Below are positions 1 through 6,860 of a stretch of DNA of 38,786 bases, piece by piece. Made by a program: the position numbers and the translations under genes. The notes under the pieces were generated by a model. That model searched no databases and was not told where the DNA came from. It saw nothing but the letters and a program-made list of their open reading frames with translations. Location: contig JAJPKL010000044.1 of assembly GCA_021323705.1 (NCBI GenBank), forward strand, positions 1 to 38,786, given 5' to 3'. The DNA comes from Nitrososphaerota archaeon. Lineage in GTDB: Archaea; Thermoproteota; Nitrososphaeria; Nitrososphaerales; Nitrosopumilaceae. The stretch's first letter is position 1; each line of letters opens with the position of its first letter.

Positions 1-44
1 ATTAAGCTAGCCTTTAAATTGCTATTCCTTAGGCTTTAAGATTA

Positions 45-120
45 GCTCCTGTGGTGTAGTCCGGCTAAGCATACTGCCCTCTCAAGGCAGTGATCCCGGG
101 TTCAAATCCCGGCGGGAGCA
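45..120 (+). tRNA. tRNA-Glu (anticodon CTC)
   Basis: The sequence folds as a standard 76-nt cloverleaf. The acceptor arm GCTCCTG pairs with CGGGAGC and the discriminator is A120. The anticodon stem CTGCC/GGCAG closes the loop CTCTCAA, giving anticodon CTC. The T-arm is CCGGG-TTCAAAT-CCCGG. T-rich stretches at about 140-144 and 155-159 may end transcription. The last 15 bases plus three flanking bases recur exactly at 6484-6501, so this gene looks like an integration target. Confidence 0.95.
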
Positions 121-123
121 CCT
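106..123 (+). repeat. Putative attL: tRNA-Glu 3' end
   Basis: The 18 bases ATCCCGGCGGGAGCACCT cover the end of the tRNA T-arm, the 3' acceptor strand and three flanking bases. The same 18 bases occur at 6484-6501 in the same orientation, and an 11-base part (CGGCGGGAGCA) occurs at 6051-6061. Duplicated tRNA 3' ends are the usual scar of tyrosine-recombinase integration. No integrase is present between the copies, so the island reading is an inference. Confidence 0.65.
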
Positions 124-208
124 ACACTCTAGGTACAGTTCTTTTTCAGAAATTTTTGATGGGGAGCAAATTATAACAATTTTGTGCGTGCTTTGATCAA
201 AGAAATAG

Positions 209-311
209 AAGAGGGGAACTGAACCGCGGGTGCATATGCTCTTTGAGAGAGTTGTACTCAGATACTAAATCCCTTGAGGGAATTTGTCAACTCAGGTCAG
301 TTCCCCTTCTT
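209..311. ncRNA. Candidate structured RNA next to tRNA-Glu
   Basis: This is about 100 non-coding nt with nested pairing. A closing helix of 11 bp (212-222 with 297-307) extends by three more pairs after one bulge. Inside it, GAGTTG (249-254) pairs with CAACTC (288-293), and within that AAATCCC (267-273) pairs with GGGAATTT (278-285) around a TTGA tetraloop. The left part holds the palindrome GCATATGC. I do not recognise the family. It could be a stable RNA on the + strand (an A/T-rich TATA-like stretch lies at about 168-178) or a 3' structure of the kdp transcript on the - strand. Confidence 0.4.
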
Positions 312-330
312 AAAACGAGATCAGGGGCGG

Positions 331-356
331 GTTTAGCTAAATTAGTTTAATACCCT
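331..356 (+). repeat. 26-bp direct repeat, left copy (kdp flank)
   Basis: It begins GTTTAGCTAAATTAGTT and matches 5685-5710 at 25 of 26 positions in the same orientation. It contains the palindrome TTTAGCTAAA. Each copy lies at or just beyond the 3' end of the outermost gene of the kdp locus. Confidence 0.7.
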
Positions 357-661
357 AAACTAAACTTCAATTCCTTCTTTACAGATATGAGCATTTTGTA
401 AAGAATTACAGAAGGAATTAGAAGATATACTGCGATTTTAGCGATCTCTTCCATGATGTTAACTATGTTGTACGGATAGTCATTTTCCGTTATTGGTCTA
501 GTTGTACCTATAGATGTTTGGAGGTCATGACTGTTGGGAGATTGGACTGTTTTCACATTCCATCCATCAAACATGACAGTATCGTATGGTAATCTGATGC
601 ACCAAACCAATAACAGCATTGTTCCAGCAAGTATGATAGTTTCATAACCGACAATGCTCAT
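347..661 (-). CDS. Small two-helix membrane protein of the kdp operon
   Basis: This is a 104-aa protein starting MSIVGYETII. The frame stays open to 784, but that longer reading would overlap kdpF and the kdpC end. The ATG at 661 overlaps the kdpF stop (TAATG), which is typical translational coupling, so the shorter start is chosen. It has a hydrophobic N-terminal helix (about residues 8-22), a polar middle of about 45 residues probably outside the membrane, and a second helix near residues 70-90 followed by a Lys-rich tail. I do not recognise a family. Its place as last gene of kdpA-B-C-F-X suggests an accessory subunit or regulator of the pump. Confidence 0.7.
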   Translation of the reverse strand: MSIVGYETIILAGTMLLLVWCIRLPYDTVMFDGWNVKTVQSPNSHDLQTSIGTTRPITENDYPYNIVNIMEEIAKIAVYLLIPSVILYKMLISVKKELKFSLGY

Positions 662-747
662 TATTTCTCTGCTCTTAACAATGAATACATCAAAACTCCC
701 GTTGAGACTATCAACGCAGTGATAAATGCCATAGATATTCCGTCCAT
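661..747 (-). CDS. kdpF: KdpF-like small subunit of K+-ATPase
   Basis: This 28-aa ORF reads MDGISMAFITAL... and ends YSLLRAEK, a single transmembrane helix with the short polar tail typical of KdpF (E. coli ends YALINAEAF). KdpF stabilises the KdpABC complex in the membrane. It starts two bases after the kdpC stop, and its own stop overlaps the next ATG as TAATG, so it sits in a tightly coupled operon. The usual gene order is kdpF first; here it follows kdpC. The identification rests on size, hydropathy, C-terminal motif and context. Confidence 0.75.
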   Translation of the reverse strand: MDGISMAFITALIVSTGVLMYSLLRAEK

Positions 748-749
748 AA

Positions 750-1232
750 TCAAGTTCCCCCCTGGACTGAAACCTCTTGTGCATAAACTTCTGGATATTG
801 TTTCGCCAGTTCTACATTGATATTCAATACATTAACGTAATCGGGTGCAAGAACTAGCGCATTTGTTTCCCTGTTTCTTGCTATATCAAGATCAACTAGC
901 GTCTTTAACGCGTTGGCAGGTATTCCAGTAGCATTACTGATCGTAGGTATCTGCGAGATAGCACTAGCTGGGGTAATGTCTGGGTCTACGCCTGAACCTG
1001 AATCAGTTGAATTTCTAGGCTGGAAGAACTTCGGAGAGTTAAAGTTTTGTGCTATAAGTTCTGATCCTACCACTTTACCGTTTAGGACTACCTGACTTCC
1101 GTTAGACTGGTATGGCATTATGGTCTGGCCTATTGTTGTAACAAGTAACGGATAAGCAATACCGGTGGTAACGATCATGAGAATTACAATCCTGATGGCA
1201 GGCGAAAAGACTTTGCTTTTTAATGTCCTCAT
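750..1232 (-). CDS. kdpC: K+-transporting ATPase subunit C
   Basis: KdpC is the single-span subunit that helps nucleotide binding in the high-affinity K+ pump. The 160-aa protein has one N-terminal helix (about residues 12-34) and the family block SGSGVDPDITPASAISQIP, followed by VNVLNINVEL near the C-terminus. It is shorter than the roughly 190 residues of E. coli KdpC; the loss lies in the middle domain. It begins eight bases after the kdpB stop. Confidence 0.93.
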   Translation of the reverse strand: MRTLKSKVFSPAIRIVILMIVTTGIAYPLLVTTIGQTIMPYQSNGSQVVLNGKVVGSELIAQNFNSPKFFQPRNSTDSGSGVDPDITPASAISQIPTISNATGIPANALKTLVDLDIARNRETNALVLAPDYVNVLNINVELAKQYPEVYAQEVSVQGGT

Positions 1233-1240
1233 ATTCTATA

Positions 1241-3352
1241 TCATCTCATAAAGACAGACAGAAGAAAGTCGATTGCTTTTATGCCAGCAAATGGAAATAT
1301 GACTCCACCTAGTCCATACACCATCATGTTTTTGATAAATGTCTTATCTGGGAGTTCTGGCTTGTACTTTACACCTTTGAGCGATAACGGTATTAGAATA
1401 GGAATTACTACAGCATTGAAGATTAATGTGGATAATACTGCACTTTCTGGACTGTGAAGCTGCATTACATTGAGTATCTCCATTTTTGGATCATCTTTCA
1501 TAAACATGGCAGGAAGTATTGCAAAGTATTTTGCAATATCATTGGCAATTGAAAATGTGGTAATTGCACCACGCGTCATAAGCAATTGCTTTCCAAGCTT
1601 TACGACTCTGAGGATCTTTGAAGGATCGGAGTCCAGATCTACCATGTTTGCAGCTTCTCTTGCAGCCGCAGTGCCTCTGTTCATTGCAAGGCCTACATCT
1701 GCCTTGGCAAGTGCCGGGGCATCGTTGGTTCCATCTCCAATCATACCTACGACATGACCCTTTTGCTGCTCCTCTACTACTCTGTTTAGCTTGTCAGTAG
1801 GCTTGGCTTCTGCCATGATTTGATCGATATTTGCCTCTTTTGCAATTACTTGGGCCGTTAATTGGTTATCGCCTGTAATCATGACGGTTGTTATGCCAGA
1901 AACATGAACCTCATCTAACTTTGTACGAATATCTTTTTTGAGAGTGTCCTTGAGAGAGATCAATCCAATTATAACATCATTTACTGCTACTGCGAGCGGT
2001 GTTCCGCCGTTCTTTGATATTTCCTGAGCCTTCCAACGTAATTCTGGCTCATTTACTTTGGTAGCAATTTGTAGAATTGCATCAATTGATCCTTTTAGGA
2101 TCTTCACTGGAATATTGGATTCTTCCAATTCTTCTATTTTGGAGGAAACTCTGGTACGTGGTAATGATTTTGAGGTCTGTTCTTGCATGGGTAGTTTTTT
2201 CTTTGGTGAAAACTCTATTCCACTGAATCTAGTTTCTGAACTAAACTCAACTGGTTTTCCAGTCATAATCTCCATCATAAAAGATGGCTCAATCTTTTTC
2301 TCATTTGCAAGCTCGATGATTGATGTTCCTTCGTGCGTGTGATCACTAAAGGATGAGGCATAGGCGGCTTCGGCAATATCTTGCTCAGTAAATTTCTCCA
2401 TTGGAACAAACGCAATTGCCCTTCTAGCACCCTCGGTAATGGTTCCAGTTTTATCTAAGATTAACACATCGCAATCCCCTGCAGCTTCAATTCCCTTTCC
2501 TGATTTCACTACGATGTTATCTCTTGCAAGCCTGTTAATTCCAGCAACTCCTATGGCAGGCAATAATCCTCCTATGGTAGTGGGTAGCAAGGCAACTAGT
2601 AATGCAATGAGTACTGAAATGTCCATGTGGTATCCAAGATAATATCCAAAGAATAGCATGGTTCCAATCACAGTTATGAAAATTATTGATAGACCAGAAA
2701 GCAATATAGTTAGAGCGATCTCATTTTTTGTCTTTGGTCTTTTTGCACTTTCAATTAATCCTACCATCTCATCAAGGAAGCTCTTGCCAGCCTCAGACGT
2801 TATCTCAATTACAATACTATCGTTTGCAACCTTGGTTCCTCCAAGAACAGGGTTGTCCTTTTCCTTGAACACTGGGTTTGATTCGCCAGTCATCATGGAT
2901 TCATCTACGAATGCTTTTCCCTCGTGTACAATGCCGTCTCTTGGGATTATCTCACCAGCATAGACCCGAACACGGTCCCCTACTATGAGACTTGAAGATA
3001 CAACTGAAACCTCCTTGCCTTCTACAAGTTTCTTAGCCAATACCTCCTTTTCGAGATTTTTTAACGAGTCAACCTTTGCTCTTGCTTGTGATTCTGACAA
3101 GGATTCAGAAAATGTTGCAAACCAGACAGTTACAATTAAAATTATTGCAGATTCGATATAGAAGGCACGGTTTTCGTTCACAAATTCTAGCGACATATTT
3201 GGCAACAGGCCTATTGCAAGTACCAAAAAGAATCCCGCCTCTACTGTAAACATCACTGGGCTTTTTTTGGCAAGATAGAGAGGATTCAGTTTTGTTACCG
3301 AGTCCTCGAACATTCTCTTGTCAAATATTGATTGCTTCGTTTTTGTTGTCAT
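1241..3352 (-). CDS. kdpB: K+-transporting P-type ATPase subunit B
   Basis: This is the catalytic subunit of the Kdp pump, which hydrolyses ATP to drive K+ uptake through KdpA. The 703-aa protein shows the P-type ATPase marks: TGES (155-158), the phosphorylated Asp in DKTGT (300-304), and GDGTNDAPALAKADVG in the P-domain. It is slightly longer than the roughly 680 aa of the family, with extra residues around KLPMQEQTSKSLPRTRVSSK in the nucleotide-binding domain. It follows kdpA by 12 bases. Confidence 0.97.
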   Translation of the reverse strand: MTTKTKQSIFDKRMFEDSVTKLNPLYLAKKSPVMFTVEAGFFLVLAIGLLPNMSLEFVNENRAFYIESAIILIVTVWFATFSESLSESQARAKVDSLKNLEKEVLAKKLVEGKEVSVVSSSLIVGDRVRVYAGEIIPRDGIVHEGKAFVDESMMTGESNPVFKEKDNPVLGGTKVANDSIVIEITSEAGKSFLDEMVGLIESAKRPKTKNEIALTILLSGLSIIFITVIGTMLFFGYYLGYHMDISVLIALLVALLPTTIGGLLPAIGVAGINRLARDNIVVKSGKGIEAAGDCDVLILDKTGTITEGARRAIAFVPMEKFTEQDIAEAAYASSFSDHTHEGTSIIELANEKKIEPSFMMEIMTGKPVEFSSETRFSGIEFSPKKKLPMQEQTSKSLPRTRVSSKIEELEESNIPVKILKGSIDAILQIATKVNEPELRWKAQEISKNGGTPLAVAVNDVIIGLISLKDTLKKDIRTKLDEVHVSGITTVMITGDNQLTAQVIAKEANIDQIMAEAKPTDKLNRVVEEQQKGHVVGMIGDGTNDAPALAKADVGLAMNRGTAAAREAANMVDLDSDPSKILRVVKLGKQLLMTRGAITTFSIANDIAKYFAILPAMFMKDDPKMEILNVMQLHSPESAVLSTLIFNAVVIPILIPLSLKGVKYKPELPDKTFIKNMMVYGLGGVIFPFAGIKAIDFLLSVFMR

Positions 3353-3364
3353 GGTATCATCACT

Positions 3365-4981
3365 TTACATTGAAAATGGTCCCATTGCCAAGAACGGAAA
3401 GAAGGTAAGTGCTGTTAAAACAAAAACCATGACTGACAATACTCCAACAAAAAGAAAGCCTGAAGTTTTAATCGGTTCAACAACCTCTTTTCTATCTCGT
3501 AGTGTAAACGATCCTGCAATTGCCAACATCAGTCCAATTGGCGCATAGCGTCCAAGTATCATGACCCATGCCGTAGACCAATTCCAAAATGACGTGTTTG
3601 CGGCAGTACCGAGATAATCTGATCCGTTGTTAGCAGAAGCTGAACTGTATTCATACAAGACTTGGGTAAATGTTGCAGGGGTTGTTTGTTCTCCCAAAAT
3701 AGCTTGTGCGTTCTCAGTAGTATATGCCAGTACGGATGGAATCAATATCAAAGCTGGGTGTATCAAAAATACAAAGGCTGCAAGCTTGACATCCTTTGGA
3801 TTTATCTTCATGCTCATAAACTCGGGAGTCTTTCCCACCATCAGTCCGACCAAAAAGAGCGTAAGTACCACAAATACGATCATCATCATCATTCCTGTAC
3901 CATCTGCTCCAGGGATTGCCTGAACAAACATACCTAGAAAGAAGCCAATTACCGCATTTGGAGACATGCCAGTAAGAGCGGCATTTGCTGCACCCGTATT
4001 GGTTGCTACTGATGACTCCAAGAATAGCGTGCTTCCAAAACTGCCAAATCTTGTCTCAAGACCTGCTGGACCGCTTGGCTCCGATAACCCAAGAGCAAGC
4101 ATCACCCCAAATCCAATCAGCATGGTTACAAGTATGGAAATTCCTCTTCCTCGACCTAACAAATGAGCGTATGCTATTGGAAATGATAATGGTATGACTA
4201 GCATTAAGATAATTTCAAAGACATTTGAAATACCTGTGGGATTTTCAAATGGGTGGGCAGAGTTTGCACCAAAGAAGCCTCCACCATTGCTTCCAAGCTC
4301 TTTTATTGATTCTAGGGCAGCAACAGGACCAATGGTAATTGTTTGGCTTCCGCCTTGTAGTGTACCTACGGTAATTGTAGAGTCTAATGTCTGCGGAGAT
4401 CCAAGGAAAAGCAATAGCAGCGCTGAGAAAAATGAGATGGGTAGTAACAGCGTTATTATTATTCTAGTAAAGTCAACATAGAAATTTCCCAGTCCAAACT
4501 CTTTTCGAATAAAACCTCTGATGAATGCAAATGCTGCAGCTATTCCAGATGCAGTAGCTACAAACATCATAAAGATTAGACCTGCCATCTGTGAAAAAAT
4601 TGACAGTTGTTGGTCTCCAGCATAATGCTGGAGATTGGTATTTGTAACAAACGAAGCTGCCGTATTGAATGCAAGATCAAGTGATAGTCCTGGCTTTGGA
4701 GATAGTGGAAGACTGTTCTGATATAGAAGAACAGTCATGAGAAATCCAGCTGCTATGATGTTAGTTATCATCAGGGCTAGGAAATATTGTTTCCAAGTCA
4801 TCTGTTCGTATCTGTCTACACCAATGATCTTGTAGAAGCCGTTCTCTACTCTACCTAATGTTTTTTCTAATGGTCTCTTTTCATAGACAATCATTCTTGC
4901 AATGTATCTGCCAAAAATTACAGCTAATCCAAGCGAACCTACCAGTACTGTTAAAAGTATAACAATGTCCACATGGGTCAC
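3365..4981 (-). CDS. kdpA: K+-transporting ATPase subunit A
   Basis: KdpA is the K+-selective channel-like subunit, with about ten membrane helices. Selectivity-filter-type segments are visible: SFVTNTNLQHYAGD, GSNGGGFFGANSAHPFENPT, TNTGAANAALTG and ANTSFWNWS. The frame is open to a TTG at 5017, but homologues begin close to the first helix, so I prefer GTG at 4981 (538 aa, VTHVDIVILL), which has GGACG a few bases upstream. It is the first gene of kdpA-B-C-F-X. No KdpD/KdpE pair is present; a divergent Lrp-type regulator lies across the promoter. Confidence 0.93.
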   Translation of the reverse strand: MTHVDIVILLTVLVGSLGLAVIFGRYIARMIVYEKRPLEKTLGRVENGFYKIIGVDRYEQMTWKQYFLALMITNIIAAGFLMTVLLYQNSLPLSPKPGLSLDLAFNTAASFVTNTNLQHYAGDQQLSIFSQMAGLIFMMFVATASGIAAAFAFIRGFIRKEFGLGNFYVDFTRIIITLLLPISFFSALLLLFLGSPQTLDSTITVGTLQGGSQTITIGPVAALESIKELGSNGGGFFGANSAHPFENPTGISNVFEIILMLVIPLSFPIAYAHLLGRGRGISILVTMLIGFGVMLALGLSEPSGPAGLETRFGSFGSTLFLESSVATNTGAANAALTGMSPNAVIGFFLGMFVQAIPGADGTGMMMMIVFVVLTLFLVGLMVGKTPEFMSMKINPKDVKLAAFVFLIHPALILIPSVLAYTTENAQAILGEQTTPATFTQVLYEYSSASANNGSDYLGTAANTSFWNWSTAWVMILGRYAPIGLMLAIAGSFTLRDRKEVVEPIKTSGFLFVGVLSVMVFVLTALTFFPFLAMGPFSM

Positions 4982-5070
4982 TTTACGTCCTTTGTTTAGA
5001 ATACATGATTCGTACAAGCACCGCCAGTGCGTTTGCTAAACGTGCTGAATTTGCATTTGTTACCATGTGA

Positions 5071-5090
5071 ATCTAGACATACATCTAGAT
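5071..5090. promoter_or_regulatory. Candidate operator between kdpA and its divergent regulator
   Basis: Two ATCTAGA copies start 12 bases apart (5071 and 5083) in the roughly 190-base divergent spacer, overlapped by two CATACAT copies (5078 and 5092). Helical-turn-spaced repeats suit a multimeric Lrp/AsnC regulator. No other comparable repeat is seen in the spacer. Binding is an inference. Confidence 0.5.
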
Positions 5091-5167
5091 GCATACATAT
5101 AGGTATTTGTGCTATCTAATAGCCTTACAAAAACATTGATATGCTATTAAATATCATTAGATTTGTT

Positions 5168-5671
5168 ATGAGAGAGCCAGCCTTTGTGCCTGATGAGTTG
5201 GATCTAATGATATTGGAATACATGGCAAAAGACGCAAACATACAGTTCAAAAAATTAGCAGAGATTCTCAAAGTAGACCAACGTACCATAGCAAAAAGAA
5301 TAAGCATTATGAAAGAAAACAGAGTTTTCAGAAACAAGATCGAGGTAGATTGGCAAAGACTGGGAATCGCAATCTCTGCTTATGTAGGAGCAGAAACTGG
5401 GCTTGGAGAGGCAGATGTTAAAAGAATGCACGATTATATCCGAAAAGAGCCGCGTATAATAGAAGCATATTCAACAATTGGCGATCAGGAATACTTTTTC
5501 AAAGTAATGGAAACTGATTTGCAAAGCTTGAGAGAAGAGGTGATGACTCGTTTTGAACCCATTACGGCAAAGCTTACAAGTTCCATAATATCATCGCAGA
5601 TAAAACAACAGGATGATCTAGCACTATTGCAGTTCCTGAGACAAAGGAGATTCACGCACGAAAAGAGATAG
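5168..5671 (+). CDS. Lrp/AsnC-family transcription regulator (divergent to kdp)
   Basis: This 167-aa protein starts MREPAFVPDELDLM. The N-terminal HTH (DELDLMILEYMAKDANIQFKKLAEILKVDQRTIAKRI) is of AsnC type, followed by a RAM-like sensor region and a C-terminal extension. The frame is open to 5141, but a TATA-like TATTAAAT at about 5145-5152 would then lie inside the gene, so ATG 5168 is preferred. It is transcribed away from kdpA, which makes it the likely regulator of the pump in place of KdpDE. The effector is unknown. Confidence 0.85.
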   Translation: MREPAFVPDELDLMILEYMAKDANIQFKKLAEILKVDQRTIAKRISIMKENRVFRNKIEVDWQRLGIAISAYVGAETGLGEADVKRMHDYIRKEPRIIEAYSTIGDQEYFFKVMETDLQSLREEVMTRFEPITAKLTSSIISSQIKQQDDLALLQFLRQRRFTHEKR

Positions 5672-5684
5672 AAACCGTTGATGT

Positions 5685-5710
5685 GTTTAGCTAAATTAGT
5701 TGAATACCCT
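5685..5710 (+). repeat. 26-bp direct repeat, right copy (kdp flank)
   Basis: It matches 331-356 at 25 of 26 positions and starts 14 bases after the stop of the Lrp-type regulator. Together the copies enclose exactly the kdp operon plus regulator. Confidence 0.7.
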
Positions 5711-5728
5711 TACATGATGTGGTCAGAT

Positions 5729-5905
5729 TTACACTGAATCAAGTTGACGATTCAATCTTGACAAGACAAAAATGATCAAAGATATCCCTATGACTATACC
5801 TACAGCAATTATGATAAAATCAGAACTCCCAAATGAGTATGATTGTGATATAGTTTCATTAGCGTTTATGGTGTTGTTTGAATCTGGGAGTTTGTGATGG
5901 GTCAT
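5729..5905 (-). CDS. Small single-span membrane protein with csoR-like 5' end
   Basis: This 58-aa ORF starts MTHHKLPDSNNTINANE, has one hydrophobic helix (about residues 30-47, FIIIAVGIVIGISLIIFVL) and a short charged tail. A TATA element about 25 bases before the ATG fits leaderless transcription. The first seven residues equal those of the CsoR-like protein at 25404, 20 of the first 23 coding bases match, and the promoter is shared too (see 5930-5947). Function is unknown. The shared 5' end suggests that a metal-responsive promoter and start were captured. Confidence 0.6.
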   Translation of the reverse strand: MTHHKLPDSNNTINANETISQSYSFGSSDFIIIAVGIVIGISLIIFVLSRLNRQLDSV

Positions 5906-5929
5906 GTTCTAATTTTCATCTCAAAGCGA

Positions 5930-5947
5930 TATTTATCTAATTGGATA
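5930..5947 (-). promoter_or_regulatory. Promoter/operator copy shared with csoR
   Basis: Read on the - strand it is TATCCAATTAGATAAATA, matching 17 of 18 bases of 25364-25381 in front of the CsoR-like gene, at almost the same distance from the start codon (24 versus 22 bases). It includes the likely TATA box (GATAAATA). Confidence 0.6.
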
Positions 5948-6050
5948 TCATCTTACCAAAAGTTTATTCCAAACGATGACACTCTAGTCTGCAATGAATT
6001 CCTCACTCATGGGACGCGAGGAAGAGAACTGTACTCTGGATGTAGGTTCT

Positions 6051-6061
6051 CGGCGGGAGCA
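6051..6061 (+). repeat. Partial tRNA-Glu 3'-end copy
   Basis: CGGCGGGAGCA equals positions 110-120 of tRNA-Glu. It is short enough to be chance on its own, but two more tRNA-Glu-tail copies occur in the window, so it may be a worn att remnant. Confidence 0.35.
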
Positions 6062-6211
6062 TAAAAATTATTTTTCAAATTATAGAACTTGTATTACAAT
6101 CAAAGCTTCAAAAGATTTTGTCGATAACGGTTACGAATACCAACAATCTGAAGTTATTTTAGGAATCGATCTACCTGCTTTACTTTTAACCAAATTTCGT
6201 ATAGAATTTCT

Positions 6212-6298
6212 GGCGGGCTCGCCTAGTAAGGCAATGGCGGGAGATTGAAGATCTCCATGACGGTCCTCGTCTCACGGGTTCAATTCCCGTGCCCGCCG
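6212..6298 (+). tRNA. Class II tRNA (Ser-like body) with GAA anticodon
   Basis: The acceptor GGCGGGC/GCCCGCC is fully paired with discriminator G6298. The D-stem is 3 bp (GCC/GGC), the T-arm is ACGGG-TTCAATT-CCCGT, and the variable region of about 17 nt (6257-6273) forms its own stem GACG/CGTC. Long variable arm, short D-stem and G73 are serine-tRNA features. The anticodon stem GGAGA/TCTCC closes TTGAAGA, which reads GAA (Phe). A TGA reading would need a shifted stem with a G-A mismatch. A TATA-like CTTTTAAC lies about 25 bases upstream. It may be a mutated tRNA-Ser, a pseudo-tRNA, or a tRNA with a tiny intron in the variable region. Confidence 0.75.
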
Positions 6299-6444
6299 CT
6301 GTCTTGGAATTAACTATCCACAATTCAGTAATAAATCCTACTATGCATTGAATACCGAAAAACCCGTATTCGTTGTGGTCAGTCTCTATGGTTACATATT
6401 CAACTGGTTCTCAAATCTAGGACGAGATTAAATCCACTAACAGA

Positions 6445-6501
6445 CCAAAATAAAATTTCCAGAGTATTGAACCCAAGTCTTTTATCCCGGCGGGAGCACC
6501 T
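6445..6501 (+). repeat. Dispersed repeat ending in tRNA-Glu tail (putative attR)
   Basis: The last 18 bases (6484-6501) equal the 3' end of tRNA-Glu. The preceding roughly 40 bases, including CAGAGTATTGAAC, recur at 25713-25766 with a few substitutions and a worn tail ending CGGGAGCA. This pattern fits the right border of an integrated element family that targets tRNA-Glu. Confidence 0.65.
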
Positions 6502-6860
6502 GAGATTTACATCCCTAGGGTTCAAATCTCCACTCCAGATTCGGTGTCTGGGTTCAGTACTGGAGAAGAGATTTGAAATCGTCTTTCGAATCCCAACAAA
6601 AGCATCAATGAATGTAAAAATGCACTGACATTCGAACATATCTTTATGATAAGGTTATTTTCAGTCTATCTCGATCTATTCTCGATATCTCCTCCTGTAA
6701 GGTTTTTTGTACTTTTTCTTTTCCCTCGGGTGGTGGCGAAGTTTTCTTGCCAATCTTACAGTTATCTAAGGGCACAAATTCTATTTCAATTTAAAGCCCC
6801 CCCCCCCGACATCTTGATAATCAGCCGAATATTCTTATCGTAGCATGAAAATATAATCCC
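6502..6860. other. Non-coding stretch, with a run of 11 C
   Basis: No convincing gene is seen. Near the left end, GAGATTT (6502-6508) is the inverse of AAATCTC (6524-6530), and GGTTCAAATCTCCACTCCAG resembles a tRNA T-arm and acceptor end but does not complete a cloverleaf. A homopolymer of 11 C lies at 6797-6807, unusual in this AT-rich DNA. The promoter of the next gene must lie in the last 40 bases. Confidence 0.5.

Noticed and set aside
347-784. A 145-codon frame on the - strand read as one protein
   Set aside because: Its first 41 codons overlap kdpF and the kdpC end; the ATG at 661 coupled to the kdpF stop is a better start.
5994-6248. An 84-codon + strand frame
   Set aside because: It runs into the tRNA at 6212, has no promoter or family signal, and its composition is not gene-like.
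6502-6545. A second tRNA remnant (T-arm-like GGTTCAAATCTCC)
   Set aside because: Only a T-loop-like piece is visible; no acceptor or anticodon arm pairs with it.
6400-6639. A 79-codon - strand frame across the att-like repeat
   Set aside because: It spans the tRNA-Glu tail copy and dispersed repeat; no domain or promoter supports it.
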